Shown here one piece after another: positions 26,315 through 34,458 of a DNA stretch of 64,000 bases. Location of the stretch: assembly GCF_003121585.1 (NCBI RefSeq), contig NZ_QEOO01000042.1, positions 1 to 64,000 on the forward strand, read 5' to 3'. The position numbers were made by a program, and so were the translations under genes. The DNA comes from Nocardioides speluncae. Its GTDB lineage: Bacteria; Actinomycetota; Actinomycetes; Propionibacteriales; Nocardioidaceae. The notes under the pieces were generated by a model that worked only from the letters and a program-made list of their open reading frames with translations, searched no databases and had not been told where the DNA came from. The first letter of the stretch is position 1. Each line of letters opens with the position of its first letter.

Positions 26315-26970
26315 TCACCGCTGCCCTCAAGCAGGTGCTGACCCGCGAGAACGTCAAGCTCGTCGTCGTCGCGGTCGGCTGCCTGCTCATCGCCTGGACG
26401 GGGCCGAGCGTCGCTCACGGCGTACATGCGCAGTTCGCGCACAACGCCGACAAGGTGGACGGCCGGCACGCGGTCGGTCCGGGCGCCAGCCTGTCGGCTG
26501 CGCGGCAGAAGCTGGTCGCCCACGACGCCCGGGGGATGCTGCCGGACAAGTTCGTCGGCAAGCCGGCCACCATCGTCACCATGCATGCCGGGACGGGCTG
26601 GCTGACCAGCACCGAGCCGATGACGGTTCAGCGGACCGGTAACGCCGTGGTCACCTCCGGAAACGGCTTCATGGTGATGCCCCTCCAGTCACCCCGTCAG
26701 TGGGGCGCGCAGTTGTACGTCCTCGCAAAGGTCGAGCTGTGCTTCGAGACCGTCGGCAGCGGCAAGCTCGACGCGATCTACGTCTACGACTCGAACCCCA
26801 CCCTGCCGGGTACCGCGCTGCGGGCCGACAGCACCAACCGGTACAGCCCGGGCGGATCCTGCCTGGCCATTCCGGTCCGCAAGCCCGTGACCACCGGCGC
26901 GAACCTCGCGGTGATCGTCGACGGCGTGGCACCGCACCTGTACGGCGTCCGCGCCCAGTGGACCAGCTAG
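26311..26970 (+). CDS. Secreted protein of unknown function
   Basis: A 219-residue protein with an N-terminal export segment (NVKLVVVAVGCLLIAWTGPS). The exported part has an HNADKVDGRHAVGPGASLS region, as seen in some surface or spore-coat proteins, then a compact beta-rich domain with two Cys (ELCFETVG, GGSCLAIPV). It is co-translated with the P-domain protein through an ATGA overlap. The last four bases overlap the convergent acetyltransferase gene. I do not recognise a catalytic motif. Confidence 0.65.
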   Translation: MITAALKQVLTRENVKLVVVAVGCLLIAWTGPSVAHGVHAQFAHNADKVDGRHAVGPGASLSAARQKLVAHDARGMLPDKFVGKPATIVTMHAGTGWLTSTEPMTVQRTGNAVVTSGNGFMVMPLQSPRQWGAQLYVLAKVELCFETVGSGKLDAIYVYDSNPTLPGTALRADSTNRYSPGGSCLAIPVRKPVTTGANLAVIVDGVAPHLYGVRAQWTS

Positions 26971-28004
26971 TCGCCGGTCGGCTCAGCGGGCGGCTCCGGG
27001 TCCTGGCGCTGCACCTCGAGCATCCGCTCACGCGGCGCGTAGCCGAAGTCGAGGTTGGTGCGGTGCATCGCCTTGCTCTCGGGGTCGGTCCAGGTGTGCA
27101 GCTGGGTGCGCTCGGGGTGGTCGCGCTGCAGGATCTCCAGGGTGGCGAGCTTGAGGGCGGTGCCGAGCCGGTGGCCGCGGTGCTCAGGCATCACCAGCGT
27201 GTCCCACTGGAAGGCGTCGGTGTCGCCGGTGTCGAGAGGCACCAGCAGCGTCGAGTAGCCGCACATCAGCCCGTCCTTCCGGCGCCGGACGGCTGCCGTG
27301 ATCGCCCAGTACGCCGCGGCCAGCCGCTCCTCCTCGGCGCGCTGGCGGTCCTCGTCGTACACGACCGGCTCGTAGTCGACCTCGCCGATCGGGACGTCGC
27401 TGTCCATCTGGGTGCGCAGCTCGAGATAGGCGTCCAGGTGCTTGTCGGGACAGTGGTCACCCCACGTGATCACGTCGTACTCGTCGTCGACCGACTCGCG
27501 GAGCTGCTCGAGCCGCTCGGCCGGGACCGGCAGGTCGAGGACCAGGTGGTCCTCCTCGTGGACGGTCGTGAAGCCGTGCGAGAACGCGAAGTCCAGGCCC
27601 GGGCACCTCGACGAGTCCGTCCCGAGGTAGAGCTCGCAGACCACGGTGGTCCGACCAGCGTTCTGCCGCATCACATCGGCGTACTCCAGCAGGGTGGCGC
27701 CGACCCCGAGCTTTCGCACCGCCGGCCGCACGAAGAGCTCGACCTCGGCGAGGTGCTTGTTGTCGTTCATCGACAGCCCGACCGAGCCGACGCCCAGGAA
27801 CACACCGTTGGACTCCGCGGCGAAGAGCATGTTGCGGCGGTACGGGTCCGGGCGCTGCACCTGTTGGCTGCGCTCCAGCCAGGTCTCGGCGACGCCGTAC
27901 GGGCGATCCGCCTCGATCACCTGGACCTCGACGGCATGCCAGCGCCGCAGTGCGTCGTCGTCGTCCGGACCAATCTCCACGATCCGGGTCAAACGGTCTG
28001 TCAT
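26967..28004 (-). CDS. Tandem GNAT acetyltransferase
   Basis: A 345-residue protein made of two GNAT-type halves, the architecture of mycothiol synthase and related actinobacterial acetyltransferases. The first half has AEVELFVRPAVRKLGVGATLL (acetyl-CoA loop RKLGVG); the second has WDTLVMPEHRGHRLGTALK (loop RGHRLG), followed by HTWTDPESKAMHRTNLDFGY. Both loops look usable. Mycothiol synthase itself is shorter and differs in the N-terminal half, so I only call it a GNAT protein. It runs convergently into the secreted-protein gene. Confidence 0.82.
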   Translation of the reverse strand: MTDRLTRIVEIGPDDDDALRRWHAVEVQVIEADRPYGVAETWLERSQQVQRPDPYRRNMLFAAESNGVFLGVGSVGLSMNDNKHLAEVELFVRPAVRKLGVGATLLEYADVMRQNAGRTTVVCELYLGTDSSRCPGLDFAFSHGFTTVHEEDHLVLDLPVPAERLEQLRESVDDEYDVITWGDHCPDKHLDAYLELRTQMDSDVPIGEVDYEPVVYDEDRQRAEEERLAAAYWAITAAVRRRKDGLMCGYSTLLVPLDTGDTDAFQWDTLVMPEHRGHRLGTALKLATLEILQRDHPERTQLHTWTDPESKAMHRTNLDFGYAPRERMLEVQRQDPEPPAEPTGD

Positions 28005-28057
28005 GGGACACCACCCAACCGTGCTTCGGCCTTGCCTTCAACCTTGGTCGAGGTGAC

Positions 28058-28819
28058 ATGCTCGGCGCCATGACCGAAACACCCCCACCGCCGCTCGAGT
28101 CTCTGCCCGAGGACTGGTCCACCGCGCTCGCGATCGTGGCGCATCCGGACGACATGGAGTTCGGCGCCGCCGCGGCCGTCGCCCGCTGGACGGGCCAGGG
28201 CAAGAAGGTCGTCTACTGCATGGTGACCAGCGGTGAGGCCGGCATCGACGGCATGGAGCCGGACGAGGCACGGCGGGTCCGCGAGGCCGAGCAGATCGAG
28301 TCGGCGCGGATCGTCGGGGTCGACGTCGTCGAGTTCCTGGGCCAGCACGACGGCATCATCGAGTACGGCGTACCGCTGCGCCGCGAGCTGGCTGCCGTCG
28401 TACGCCGGCACCGGCCGGACATCGTGATCACCGGCAACTTCCGGGACACCTGGAGCGGCACCAACCTCAACCAGGCCGACCACATCGCGGTCGGCAAGGC
28501 GGTCGTCGATGCGGTGCGCGATGCCGGCAACCGCTGGATCTTCCCCGAGCAGCTCGTCGACGGGGTCGAGAAGTGGGGCGGCGTACGTGCGGTGTGGGCG
28601 TTCGGGTCACCGAGTGCCGGGCATGCCGTCGACACCACCGCCACCTTCGACGCCGGAGTCGAGTCCCTCAAGGCCCACGCCGCCTACATCGACGGTCTCG
28701 GCTGGGAGCACTGGGACCCCCGGGAGTTCCTCGAGGGCTTCGGCCGGCAGGCCGGGCAGCGGCTCGGAGTGGCGCTGGCCGCCCCGTTCGAGGTCTTCCC
28801 CATGGGCTGGGGCGACTGA
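28058..28819 (+). CDS. PIG-L family deacetylase
   Basis: A 253-residue zinc hydrolase of the PIG-L/LmbE family, which removes N-acetyl groups from GlcNAc-type substrates (mycothiol and bacillithiol pathways, secondary metabolites). The zinc motif AHPDDMEFG is at residues 23-31, and the second ligand region NQADHIAVGKAVVDAV is present. ATG 28058 is preceded by GAGGTGA; ATG 28070 lacks such a site. It is divergent from the tandem GNAT protein, and deacetylase plus acetyltransferase is the mycothiol logic, but MshB and MshD identity is not supported by sequence alone. Confidence 0.82.
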   Translation: MLGAMTETPPPPLESLPEDWSTALAIVAHPDDMEFGAAAAVARWTGQGKKVVYCMVTSGEAGIDGMEPDEARRVREAEQIESARIVGVDVVEFLGQHDGIIEYGVPLRRELAAVVRRHRPDIVITGNFRDTWSGTNLNQADHIAVGKAVVDAVRDAGNRWIFPEQLVDGVEKWGGVRAVWAFGSPSAGHAVDTTATFDAGVESLKAHAAYIDGLGWEHWDPREFLEGFGRQAGQRLGVALAAPFEVFPMGWGD

Positions 28820-28825
28820 CCAAAG

Positions 28826-29036
28826 CACGCCGACCCGGCCCGTCTTCACCCCTCAGCACGCCGACCCGGCTCTTCTTGACGTCAGATCACGTCGACCCGG
28901 CCCGTGTTGACATGCCTCATGTGCACACGGGCCGGGTCAGCGCTCCACCACGTCAATACGGGCCGGGTCAGGGCTCCACCACGTCAATACGGGCCGGGTC
29001 AGGGCTCCACCACGTCAACACGGGCCGGGTCAGCGT
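28826..29036. repeat. Array of seven 31-bp repeats that switches orientation midway
   Basis: Three units (28826-28856, 28857-28887, 28888-28918) carry GACCCGGCCCGT on the plus strand. Four more (28919-28949, 28950-28980, 28981-29011, 29012-29036 partial) carry its complement ACGGGCCGGGTC. Units 5 and 6 are identical. There are no spacers. The array fills the gap between the PIG-L and TetR genes, which converge, and runs into the TetR gene, encoding its last dozen residues. The period is about three helical turns. Confidence 0.85.
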
Positions 29037-29679
29037 CGGAGCGGGCGTGCAGGCCGTCGATGATCGCGCACAGCGCCTTGTCGACCAGGGCGTCGTAGTC
29101 GGCGGCGGGCATCGCGCTCAGCGGTCCGGACAGGGTCAGGTGGGCGAGCCCGTGCACCACCGACCAGGCGACGAACTCGGCGTTCACTCGCGCCTCGGTC
29201 GTCAGGTAGCCGACCCGAACCAGCTCGTCGAGTGACTCCCTGAGCTGGCCGAACGCGGTGTCGCTGTTGGCCAGGAATAGTGCAAGGTCGCCGCCGGGCT
29301 GGTGGTCGACTCCGCGGTCGAAGGCGACCATGAACGACCCGGTGTCCTCGGTGGCGAACTTGAGGTAGGCCTCCCCCGTCGCCTTGAGCCGCATGGTGGC
29401 CGTGGTGACCGGATCCGGCCCCGAGACGGCGGCTGTCGCGGCGCCGACCCGTTCTGCGAGCCGGGCCAGCGCGGCACCCTTGACCGCGTCGACCAGGTCG
29501 GCGTGCGAGGCGAAGTGCCGGTACGCCGCTGTCGGCGTGACGCCGACCGCCTTGGCGACTGCGCGGACGGTCACCGCCTCCGGTCCACCGCTGGCGGCCA
29601 GCTCCTTGCCAGCCTCGATCAGGGCGTTGCGCAGGTCCCCGTGGTGGTAGCTGGGGCGGGTCCGAGAGCTGGTCGACAT
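28999..29679 (-). CDS. TetR-family repressor
   Basis: A 226-residue regulator. The helix-turn-helix reads GPEAVTVRAVAKAVGVTPTA then AYRHFASHADLVDAV; the ligand domain ends in a TetR_C-type region (DELVRVGYLTTEARVNAEFV). Divergent orientation to the MMPL gene and three operator-like palindromes between them make MMPL the probable target. The final residues (ADPARVDVVEP) are encoded by the 31-bp repeat array, so the natural C-terminus may have been altered by repeat growth. Confidence 0.88.
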   Translation of the reverse strand: MSTSSRTRPSYHHGDLRNALIEAGKELAASGGPEAVTVRAVAKAVGVTPTAAYRHFASHADLVDAVKGAALARLAERVGAATAAVSGPDPVTTATMRLKATGEAYLKFATEDTGSFMVAFDRGVDHQPGGDLALFLANSDTAFGQLRESLDELVRVGYLTTEARVNAEFVAWSVVHGLAHLTLSGPLSAMPAADYDALVDKALCAIIDGLHARSDADPARVDVVEP

Positions 29680-29686
29680 ACCGGAA

Positions 29687-29773
29687 TGTTAACAGAAGAC
29701 AACATTTCTGCCCGGAACCCCGGAATCATGTTGACACTCGCCAACATCAGTGCCATGTTTACAGACGTCAACT
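29687..29773. promoter_or_regulatory. Three TetR operators over the MMPL promoter
   Basis: Three 18-base sites share TGTTnACAnnnGnCAACA: TGTTAACAGAAGACAACA (29687-29704), TGTTGACACTCGCCAACA (29729-29746) and TGTTTACAGACGTCAACT (29756-29773). A promoter with -35 TTGACA (29731-29736) and -10 CATGTT (29754-29759, 17-base spacer) is embedded in the second and third sites. The first site lies just upstream of the TetR start, so it could also autoregulate. Confidence 0.8.
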
Positions 29774-29803
29774 TTTCGCCTGTTAACTTTCTGGGGAGCA
29801 CTC

Positions 29804-31957
29804 ATGTTGCACTCGCTCGGCCGCCTCGCCGTACGGCGGGCCCGCCTGATCCTGGTGGCCGCCACGCTCACGCTGGTCGCCGCCGGTGTGATCGGCGCCG
29901 GCGCCTTCGCCCAGCTCAAGACCGAGGGGTTCGACGACCCCAACGCCGACTCGACCAAGGCCGCCACACTCGTCGAGGAGCGGTTCGGCGGTGAGGCCGA
30001 CCTGATCCTCCTGGTCCGGCCCGAGAGCGGCACCGTCGACGACCCGGCCGCGGTGGCCGCCGGCACCGCCCTCGCCAAGAAGGCGGCAGCCGACCCCGAC
30101 CTGTCCAACGTCGTGTCCTACTGGCAGACCAAGTCGCCGGCGCTGAAGTCGCCGGACGGCGAGTACGCCCTGGTCCTCGCTCACGCCGGTGACAACGAGG
30201 AGGTGATCGAGCGCTACACCTCCGACGGACCCGACATCACAGTCGCCGCCGGCGGCGAGGCCGGGGTCAGGTCCGACGTCGGCGCCGAGGTCGGCGAGAG
30301 CCTGGCCATCGCCGAGGCGATCGCCGTACCGATCACACTGCTACTGCTCGTGATCGCCTTCCGCGGCCTGGTCGCGGGTCTGCTGCCGTTGGCGATCGGG
30401 CTGATCTCGATCATGGGCACCTTCGCCGAGCTGGCTATCCTCGGCCGGCTCACCGACGTCGCGATCTACGCGATCAACCTCACCACCGCCCTCGGCCTGG
30501 CGCTCGCGGTCGACTACGCGCTGCTGATGGTCAACCGCTTCCGCGAGGAGCTGGCCGGCGGTGCCGACACCCAGCACGCGGTGATCCGCTCGGTGCAGAC
30601 CGCGGGCCGGACCATCCTGTTCTCTGCGACGACGGTCGTGGCCGCGCTATCTGTGCTGCTGCTGTTCCCGCTCTACTTCCTGCGGTCCTTCGCGTACGCC
30701 GGCATCGGCGTGGTGATCATCTCCTGCGTCGCCGCGCTGGTCGTGCTGCCCGCGCTGCTCGCCGTCCTCGGCCCGCGCGTCAACAAGGGTCGCCTGCCCT
30801 GGTTCCGTGGTGAGCAGGCGGCCGCGTCGACGGCCTGGGCCCGGATCGGGTCGTTCGCGATGCGGCGCCCGGTGATCGTCGCCGTACCCGCGATCGCGGC
30901 ACTGCTGGCACTGGCCGCTCCCCTGCTGCACGTTGAGTTCGGTACGCCGGACGACCGGGTGCTGCACACCTCGGTGTCGAGCCGGCAGGTCGGCGACGTA
31001 CTCCGCGAGGAGTTCGACAACGCCACCACCGGTATCGAGGTCGTGACCGACGGCGCGATGTCGAGCGCCGAGGTCAGCAGCCACGCAACCGAGCTCTCCC
31101 GGCTCGGCGACGTCGAGCGGGTCGAGTCGAGCGCAGGCATCTTTGCCGGCGGAGCCAGGGCCGCGGCCAACCCAGCGGCCGAGGCGTTGAGCCGGCCGGA
31201 CGCGCAGCGGCTCACCGTCGTCACCGCACTCGACCCGCGTTCGGCCGAGGCGGAGTCACTGGTCCGCGACGTGCGCGAGACCGCTGACCCGGCCGGCGCC
31301 AAGGTGTACGTCGGCGGCGAGACCGCTGCCCTGGTCGACAGCAAGCACGCGATCTCCTCGCGGCTGCCGATGGCCGCGCTGCTGATCGGGGTGAGCACCT
31401 TCGTCCTGCTGTTCCTGTTCACCGGCAGCGTGCTGCAGCCGCTGCGGGCGCTGGTTCTGAACCTGGTCAGCATGTCCGCCGTGCTCGGCGTGATGGTGCT
31501 GATCTTCCAGGACGGCGCGCTGTCCTCGGCGCTGGGCTTCACCCCGATGCCGCTGGACACCAGCATGCTGGTGCTGCTGTTCTGCATCGCGTTCGGGCTG
31601 TCGATGGACTACGAAGTGTTCGTGCTCAGCCGGATCAAGGAGTTCCACGACGCCGGCCTCGACAACACACGTGCCGTCGTCGAGGGCATGGCCCGCTCGG
31701 GCCGGATCGTGTCCACCGCCGCGGCGCTGATGGCGGTCAGCTTCTTCGCGTTCGGTACGGCGAGCGTCAGCTTCCTGCAGCTGTTCGGTCTCGGCACCGG
31801 GCTGGCGATCCTGCTCGACGCCACTGTGGTCCGCGGGCTGCTGGTGCCGGCGTTCCTCCGGCTGATGGGCAGGGCCGCCTGGTGGTCGCCGAAACCGCTG
31901 CGCCGGCTGCACATCTCGGAGTCGCCTGCTGACGAGCGGGTGGCTGAGCCTGCCTGA
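29804..31957 (+). CDS. MMPL/RND-family transporter 2
   Basis: A 717-residue MMPL exporter with the two-fold helix plan. TALGLALAVDYALLMVNRFRE in the first half and FGLSMDYEVFVLSRIKEFHD in the second are the proton-relay segments. It is the same length as the MMPL protein at 14916-17069, but a different paralogue with its own TetR control. ATG 29804 has GGGGAG at six bases; an earlier in-frame ATG at 29750 lies upstream of the third operator and is unlikely. Substrate unknown. Confidence 0.9.
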   Translation: MLHSLGRLAVRRARLILVAATLTLVAAGVIGAGAFAQLKTEGFDDPNADSTKAATLVEERFGGEADLILLVRPESGTVDDPAAVAAGTALAKKAAADPDLSNVVSYWQTKSPALKSPDGEYALVLAHAGDNEEVIERYTSDGPDITVAAGGEAGVRSDVGAEVGESLAIAEAIAVPITLLLLVIAFRGLVAGLLPLAIGLISIMGTFAELAILGRLTDVAIYAINLTTALGLALAVDYALLMVNRFREELAGGADTQHAVIRSVQTAGRTILFSATTVVAALSVLLLFPLYFLRSFAYAGIGVVIISCVAALVVLPALLAVLGPRVNKGRLPWFRGEQAAASTAWARIGSFAMRRPVIVAVPAIAALLALAAPLLHVEFGTPDDRVLHTSVSSRQVGDVLREEFDNATTGIEVVTDGAMSSAEVSSHATELSRLGDVERVESSAGIFAGGARAAANPAAEALSRPDAQRLTVVTALDPRSAEAESLVRDVRETADPAGAKVYVGGETAALVDSKHAISSRLPMAALLIGVSTFVLLFLFTGSVLQPLRALVLNLVSMSAVLGVMVLIFQDGALSSALGFTPMPLDTSMLVLLFCIAFGLSMDYEVFVLSRIKEFHDAGLDNTRAVVEGMARSGRIVSTAAALMAVSFFAFGTASVSFLQLFGLGTGLAILLDATVVRGLLVPAFLRLMGRAAWWSPKPLRRLHISESPADERVAEPA

Positions 31958-31963
31958 GCAAGA

Positions 31964-32006
31964 GTGCGTGGATTCCGGGGCAGCATTCGACTCGGAATCC
32001 ACGCAC
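31964..32006. terminator. Bidirectional hairpin terminator
   Basis: A perfect 14-base stem (GTGCGTGGATTCCG, 31964-31977, with 31993-32006) and a 15-base loop lie seven bases after the MMPL stop. It reaches the end of the opposing YxiG-like gene and fits a shared terminator. Confidence 0.7.
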
Positions 32007-32490
32007 TACGGCCTCACGACGAAGGGTGTGTCGCCCAGCTCGGTGGTGGTGACGATGAGGTCGGAGAAGACCAACGAGATCTGGTGGGCGTTGGTCTCGA
32101 TCGTCACCTCGTGGAAGGGGATGCCGAGGTCGCGCGACCAAGCGGATGCCTCCGCCGACTTTGCGACCAGTGTCATTCCCGGGTAGAGAGGCTCTGCCAG
32201 CGGACGCCCCACACGAAGCCGTCAACCTGGTTCGCGACGTCGAGGTCGACGTCCTTGAGCTGCTCGTCAAGGGAGCCTCGCCATATCTCGCGCCGGACCG
32301 CCGACGCCACCGACGCCCGTACGCACTGGGTGAATCGGTAGCGCAGGTGCTCGGGCGCGACTCCGGTAGACGGGTGCGCGACGGCGTACACGTAGAGGTC
32401 GTAGTCACGCATGTAGTCCGCGTAGCCGTGAAAGACCAGCGCTTGGTCGAAGACGTCGTCGAGTGCGGCCTCGATCTCCTCAGCATTCAC
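32006..32490 (-). pseudogene. YxiG-like gene split by a CT insertion
   Basis: The first frame (32490 to 32173) runs MNAEEIEAALDDVFDQ... to VDGFVWGVRWQSLSTRE and stops. A second frame continues with LYPGMTLVAKSAEASAWSRD ... IPFHEVTIETNAHQISLVFS and ends at 32006. Together they match the layout of the roughly 180-residue YxiG-like domain proteins of actinobacteria. The switch is at about 32184-32192, where CTCTCT replaces the CTCT needed to keep VRWQSLYPG in frame, so a two-base slippage insertion is the simplest cause. A sequencing error is also possible. Confidence 0.7.
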
Positions 32491-32610
32491 GCCAAGCAGG
32501 ATGCCCTACCGGGTGGCGGCCCGCGCATGATCGTGCGTGGTGATGGACGCCGATCGCGGTCTCGCTGGCGTACGCTCGTGCCGACAATTCGCCCCTCGGG
32601 AAGAGGATTC

Positions 32611-33417
32611 ATGGCCAAGAAGAAGGTAGTCCGGGTCGAGAGCGACCCCGAGCCCCGCGGTGAGACCCGCGGTGAGACCCGTGGCGACAGCCAGGAAGCC
32701 GAACCCACCTGGACGCCGACCGCGGAGGCGAAGAGCAAGGCCACCAAGCTGCGGCTTGCCGCGGCCGTGCTGTGGCTGCTGGCGATCGCCGGCGAGGTCT
32801 ACGCGATCTTCGGCGTACTCAACGCTGACGACGTCAACATGGTGCTGCTGATCGGGCTGATCGTGGTCATCGGCATCCTTGCCGTGGCGGGCTCGCTCCT
32901 GTGGAAGCAGGCCAACAGGCTGGACCCGGCGCGCCGCAGCGAGCCGACCCGGTTCTTCATCCAGAACCAGCTCGGCGCCATCATCACGGTGATCGCGTTC
33001 CTGCCGCTGATCGTGCTGATCCTGCTGAACAAGGACATGAGTGGCCGGGAGAAGGCGCTCGCCGGTGGCCTCGGCGTCGTGGTGATGCTCGTCGCCGGCT
33101 ACTTCGGCACCGAGCTGAACCCGTCCTCGGTCGAGCAGTACACCGAGGAGACCAACACGGTCGAGGACATCGTGGGCGAGAACCTCGTGTACTGGACCAA
33201 GGAGGGCAACGTCTTCCACCTGTGCGCGGAGGCCTCGGACGTCAACCGGGAGTCCAAGGACGGCAAGATCTACGAAGGCACCGTCGCCCAGGCACACGAG
33301 GCCGGCAAGGACCGGCTCACCAAGAAGATCGCACAGGAGACAAGGGAGTGCGGCTTCGACAAGCCCGACGAGCCGACGGACGGGCCGGCCGAGGAGCCGA
33401 CGGACGAGGAGTCCTGA
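32611..33417 (+). CDS. Four-helix membrane protein of unknown function
   Basis: A 268-residue protein. A charged N-terminus contains a short GETR direct repeat (RGETRGETRGDS). Four membrane helices follow in two pairs (LRLAAAVLWLLAIAGEVYAI, VLLIGLIVVIGILAVAGSLL, GAIITVIAFLPLIVLILL, LGVVVMLVAGYFG). A soluble C-terminal domain of about 100 residues then begins (YTEETNTVEDIVGENLVYWT) and ends in an acidic EPTDGPAEEPTDEES tail. GAAGAGG precedes ATG 32611. Similar proteins are common in actinobacteria without assigned role. Confidence 0.7.
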   Translation: MAKKKVVRVESDPEPRGETRGETRGDSQEAEPTWTPTAEAKSKATKLRLAAAVLWLLAIAGEVYAIFGVLNADDVNMVLLIGLIVVIGILAVAGSLLWKQANRLDPARRSEPTRFFIQNQLGAIITVIAFLPLIVLILLNKDMSGREKALAGGLGVVVMLVAGYFGTELNPSSVEQYTEETNTVEDIVGENLVYWTKEGNVFHLCAEASDVNRESKDGKIYEGTVAQAHEAGKDRLTKKIAQETRECGFDKPDEPTDGPAEEPTDEES

Positions 33418-33447
33418 TTTCGTAAATTGTCTCTAGGTCTTGAACCG

Positions 33448-33483
33448 GTCCCCCTGACTCGCCGTACAGCGAGTCAGGGGGAC
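33448..33483. terminator. Perfect 15-bp hairpin terminator
   Basis: GTCCCCCTGACTCGC (33448-33462) pairs exactly with 33469-33483 across the loop CGTACA. It lies 30 bases after the membrane-protein stop and just before the ribosome site of the next gene. Confidence 0.75.
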
Positions 33484-33506
33484 CGCCGCTTGAGGAGGAC
33501 CGACCA

Positions 33507-34400
33507 ATGAGGCTTGCCGCTCGAACCGTCCTCGCGGGACTGGCCGCGATGGCACTCGCCGTGGCGGTGGCACCCACCGCCACCGCCGCCGACACCACAC
33601 CACCGACCGCACCCACCAACGTCCGCGTGCTCGATGTCACCGCGGACGTCGTCACGATCGCGTTCAACCCGTCCACCGACAAGGGTGGGCTCAAGTGGTA
33701 CACGGTGCACGCCGGCACCCGCACCCAGGCAACCACCTCGCCGAGCCGGACCGACTTCGGCGGCCTGCGCGCGGGTACGACGTACTCGCTGACCGTCCGA
33801 GCCGTCGACAAGGCCGGCAACGTGTCCGCGCCGAGTACGCCGGTCACGTTCACCACCGACCCCTGGCCGGCCGTGCCGAACGTCCAGGTCACCAGCGTTG
33901 TCGGCGGCGACGTCTCGCTGTCGTGGGGCCGACCGTCCGGGATGGACCCGTATCGCTACCTGATCTACGACGGTGGCCAGCCGGAGGCCGTCATCAACTG
34001 GGAGCGGCTGACCATGAGGAACCTGGCCCCCGGGACGCACTCCTTCACGGTCCGCGGGTGGCATGTCTCGGGCACCCTGACCCCACCCAGCGACCCGGTG
34101 ACCGTGACCGTCGCCCCGCGCGGCACCGACCTGATGGCACCGAGCCCGCCAGGCAATCCGGTGTCGGTCGAGGAGATCGAGACCTACGAGTTCGACACCA
34201 CCTGGACGGCCTCCACCGACGCCGTCGACTCGTCGTCGAGCCTCACCTACGACATGCTCCAGGCGTGGCCCGGCGGCCTGTTCACCTCGAGGTACGGCGT
34301 GGTCGGAACGGGCGACCACGGAACGGTCACCTACGCGGTCCGCGCCGTCGACCCGCACGGCAACCGGTCCGCACCCGCCGCCGCGACGATCGTGTGGTGA
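33507..34400 (+). CDS. Secreted fibronectin type III repeat protein
   Basis: A 297-residue exported protein: signal peptide (LAARTVLAGLAAMALAVAVA, cleaved near ATAA-DTT), then three beta-sandwich modules. Module 1 (TPPTAPTNVRVLDVTADVVT to PSTPVTFTTD) is a clear FN3 domain. Modules 2 (PNVQVTSVVGGDVSLSWG) and 3 (PSPPGNPVSVEEIETYEFDT) are more divergent. No catalytic domain is attached, so it is probably an adhesion or matrix-binding protein. TGAGGAGG precedes the ATG. It is flanked by hairpins on both sides, so it is its own transcript unit. Confidence 0.8.
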   Translation: MRLAARTVLAGLAAMALAVAVAPTATAADTTPPTAPTNVRVLDVTADVVTIAFNPSTDKGGLKWYTVHAGTRTQATTSPSRTDFGGLRAGTTYSLTVRAVDKAGNVSAPSTPVTFTTDPWPAVPNVQVTSVVGGDVSLSWGRPSGMDPYRYLIYDGGQPEAVINWERLTMRNLAPGTHSFTVRGWHVSGTLTPPSDPVTVTVAPRGTDLMAPSPPGNPVSVEEIETYEFDTTWTASTDAVDSSSSLTYDMLQAWPGGLFTSRYGVVGTGDHGTVTYAVRAVDPHGNRSAPAAATIVW

Positions 34401-34412
34401 GCGGTTGAACGT

Positions 34413-34450
34413 GTGGCCCGCTTCCTCTGTCAGCGGAGGAAGCGGGCCAC
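34413..34450. terminator. Perfect 15-bp hairpin terminator between convergent genes
   Basis: GTGGCCCGCTTCCTC (34413-34427) pairs exactly with 34436-34450 around an 8-base loop, 12 bases after the FN3-gene stop and just past the PucR gene end. It should stop transcription from both sides. Confidence 0.75.
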
Positions 34451-34458
34451 TACGGGGC

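Noticed and set aside
28826..29036. Possible CRISPR array
   Set aside because: The 31-bp units are directly adjacent without spacers, reverse orientation midway, and no cas genes are near.
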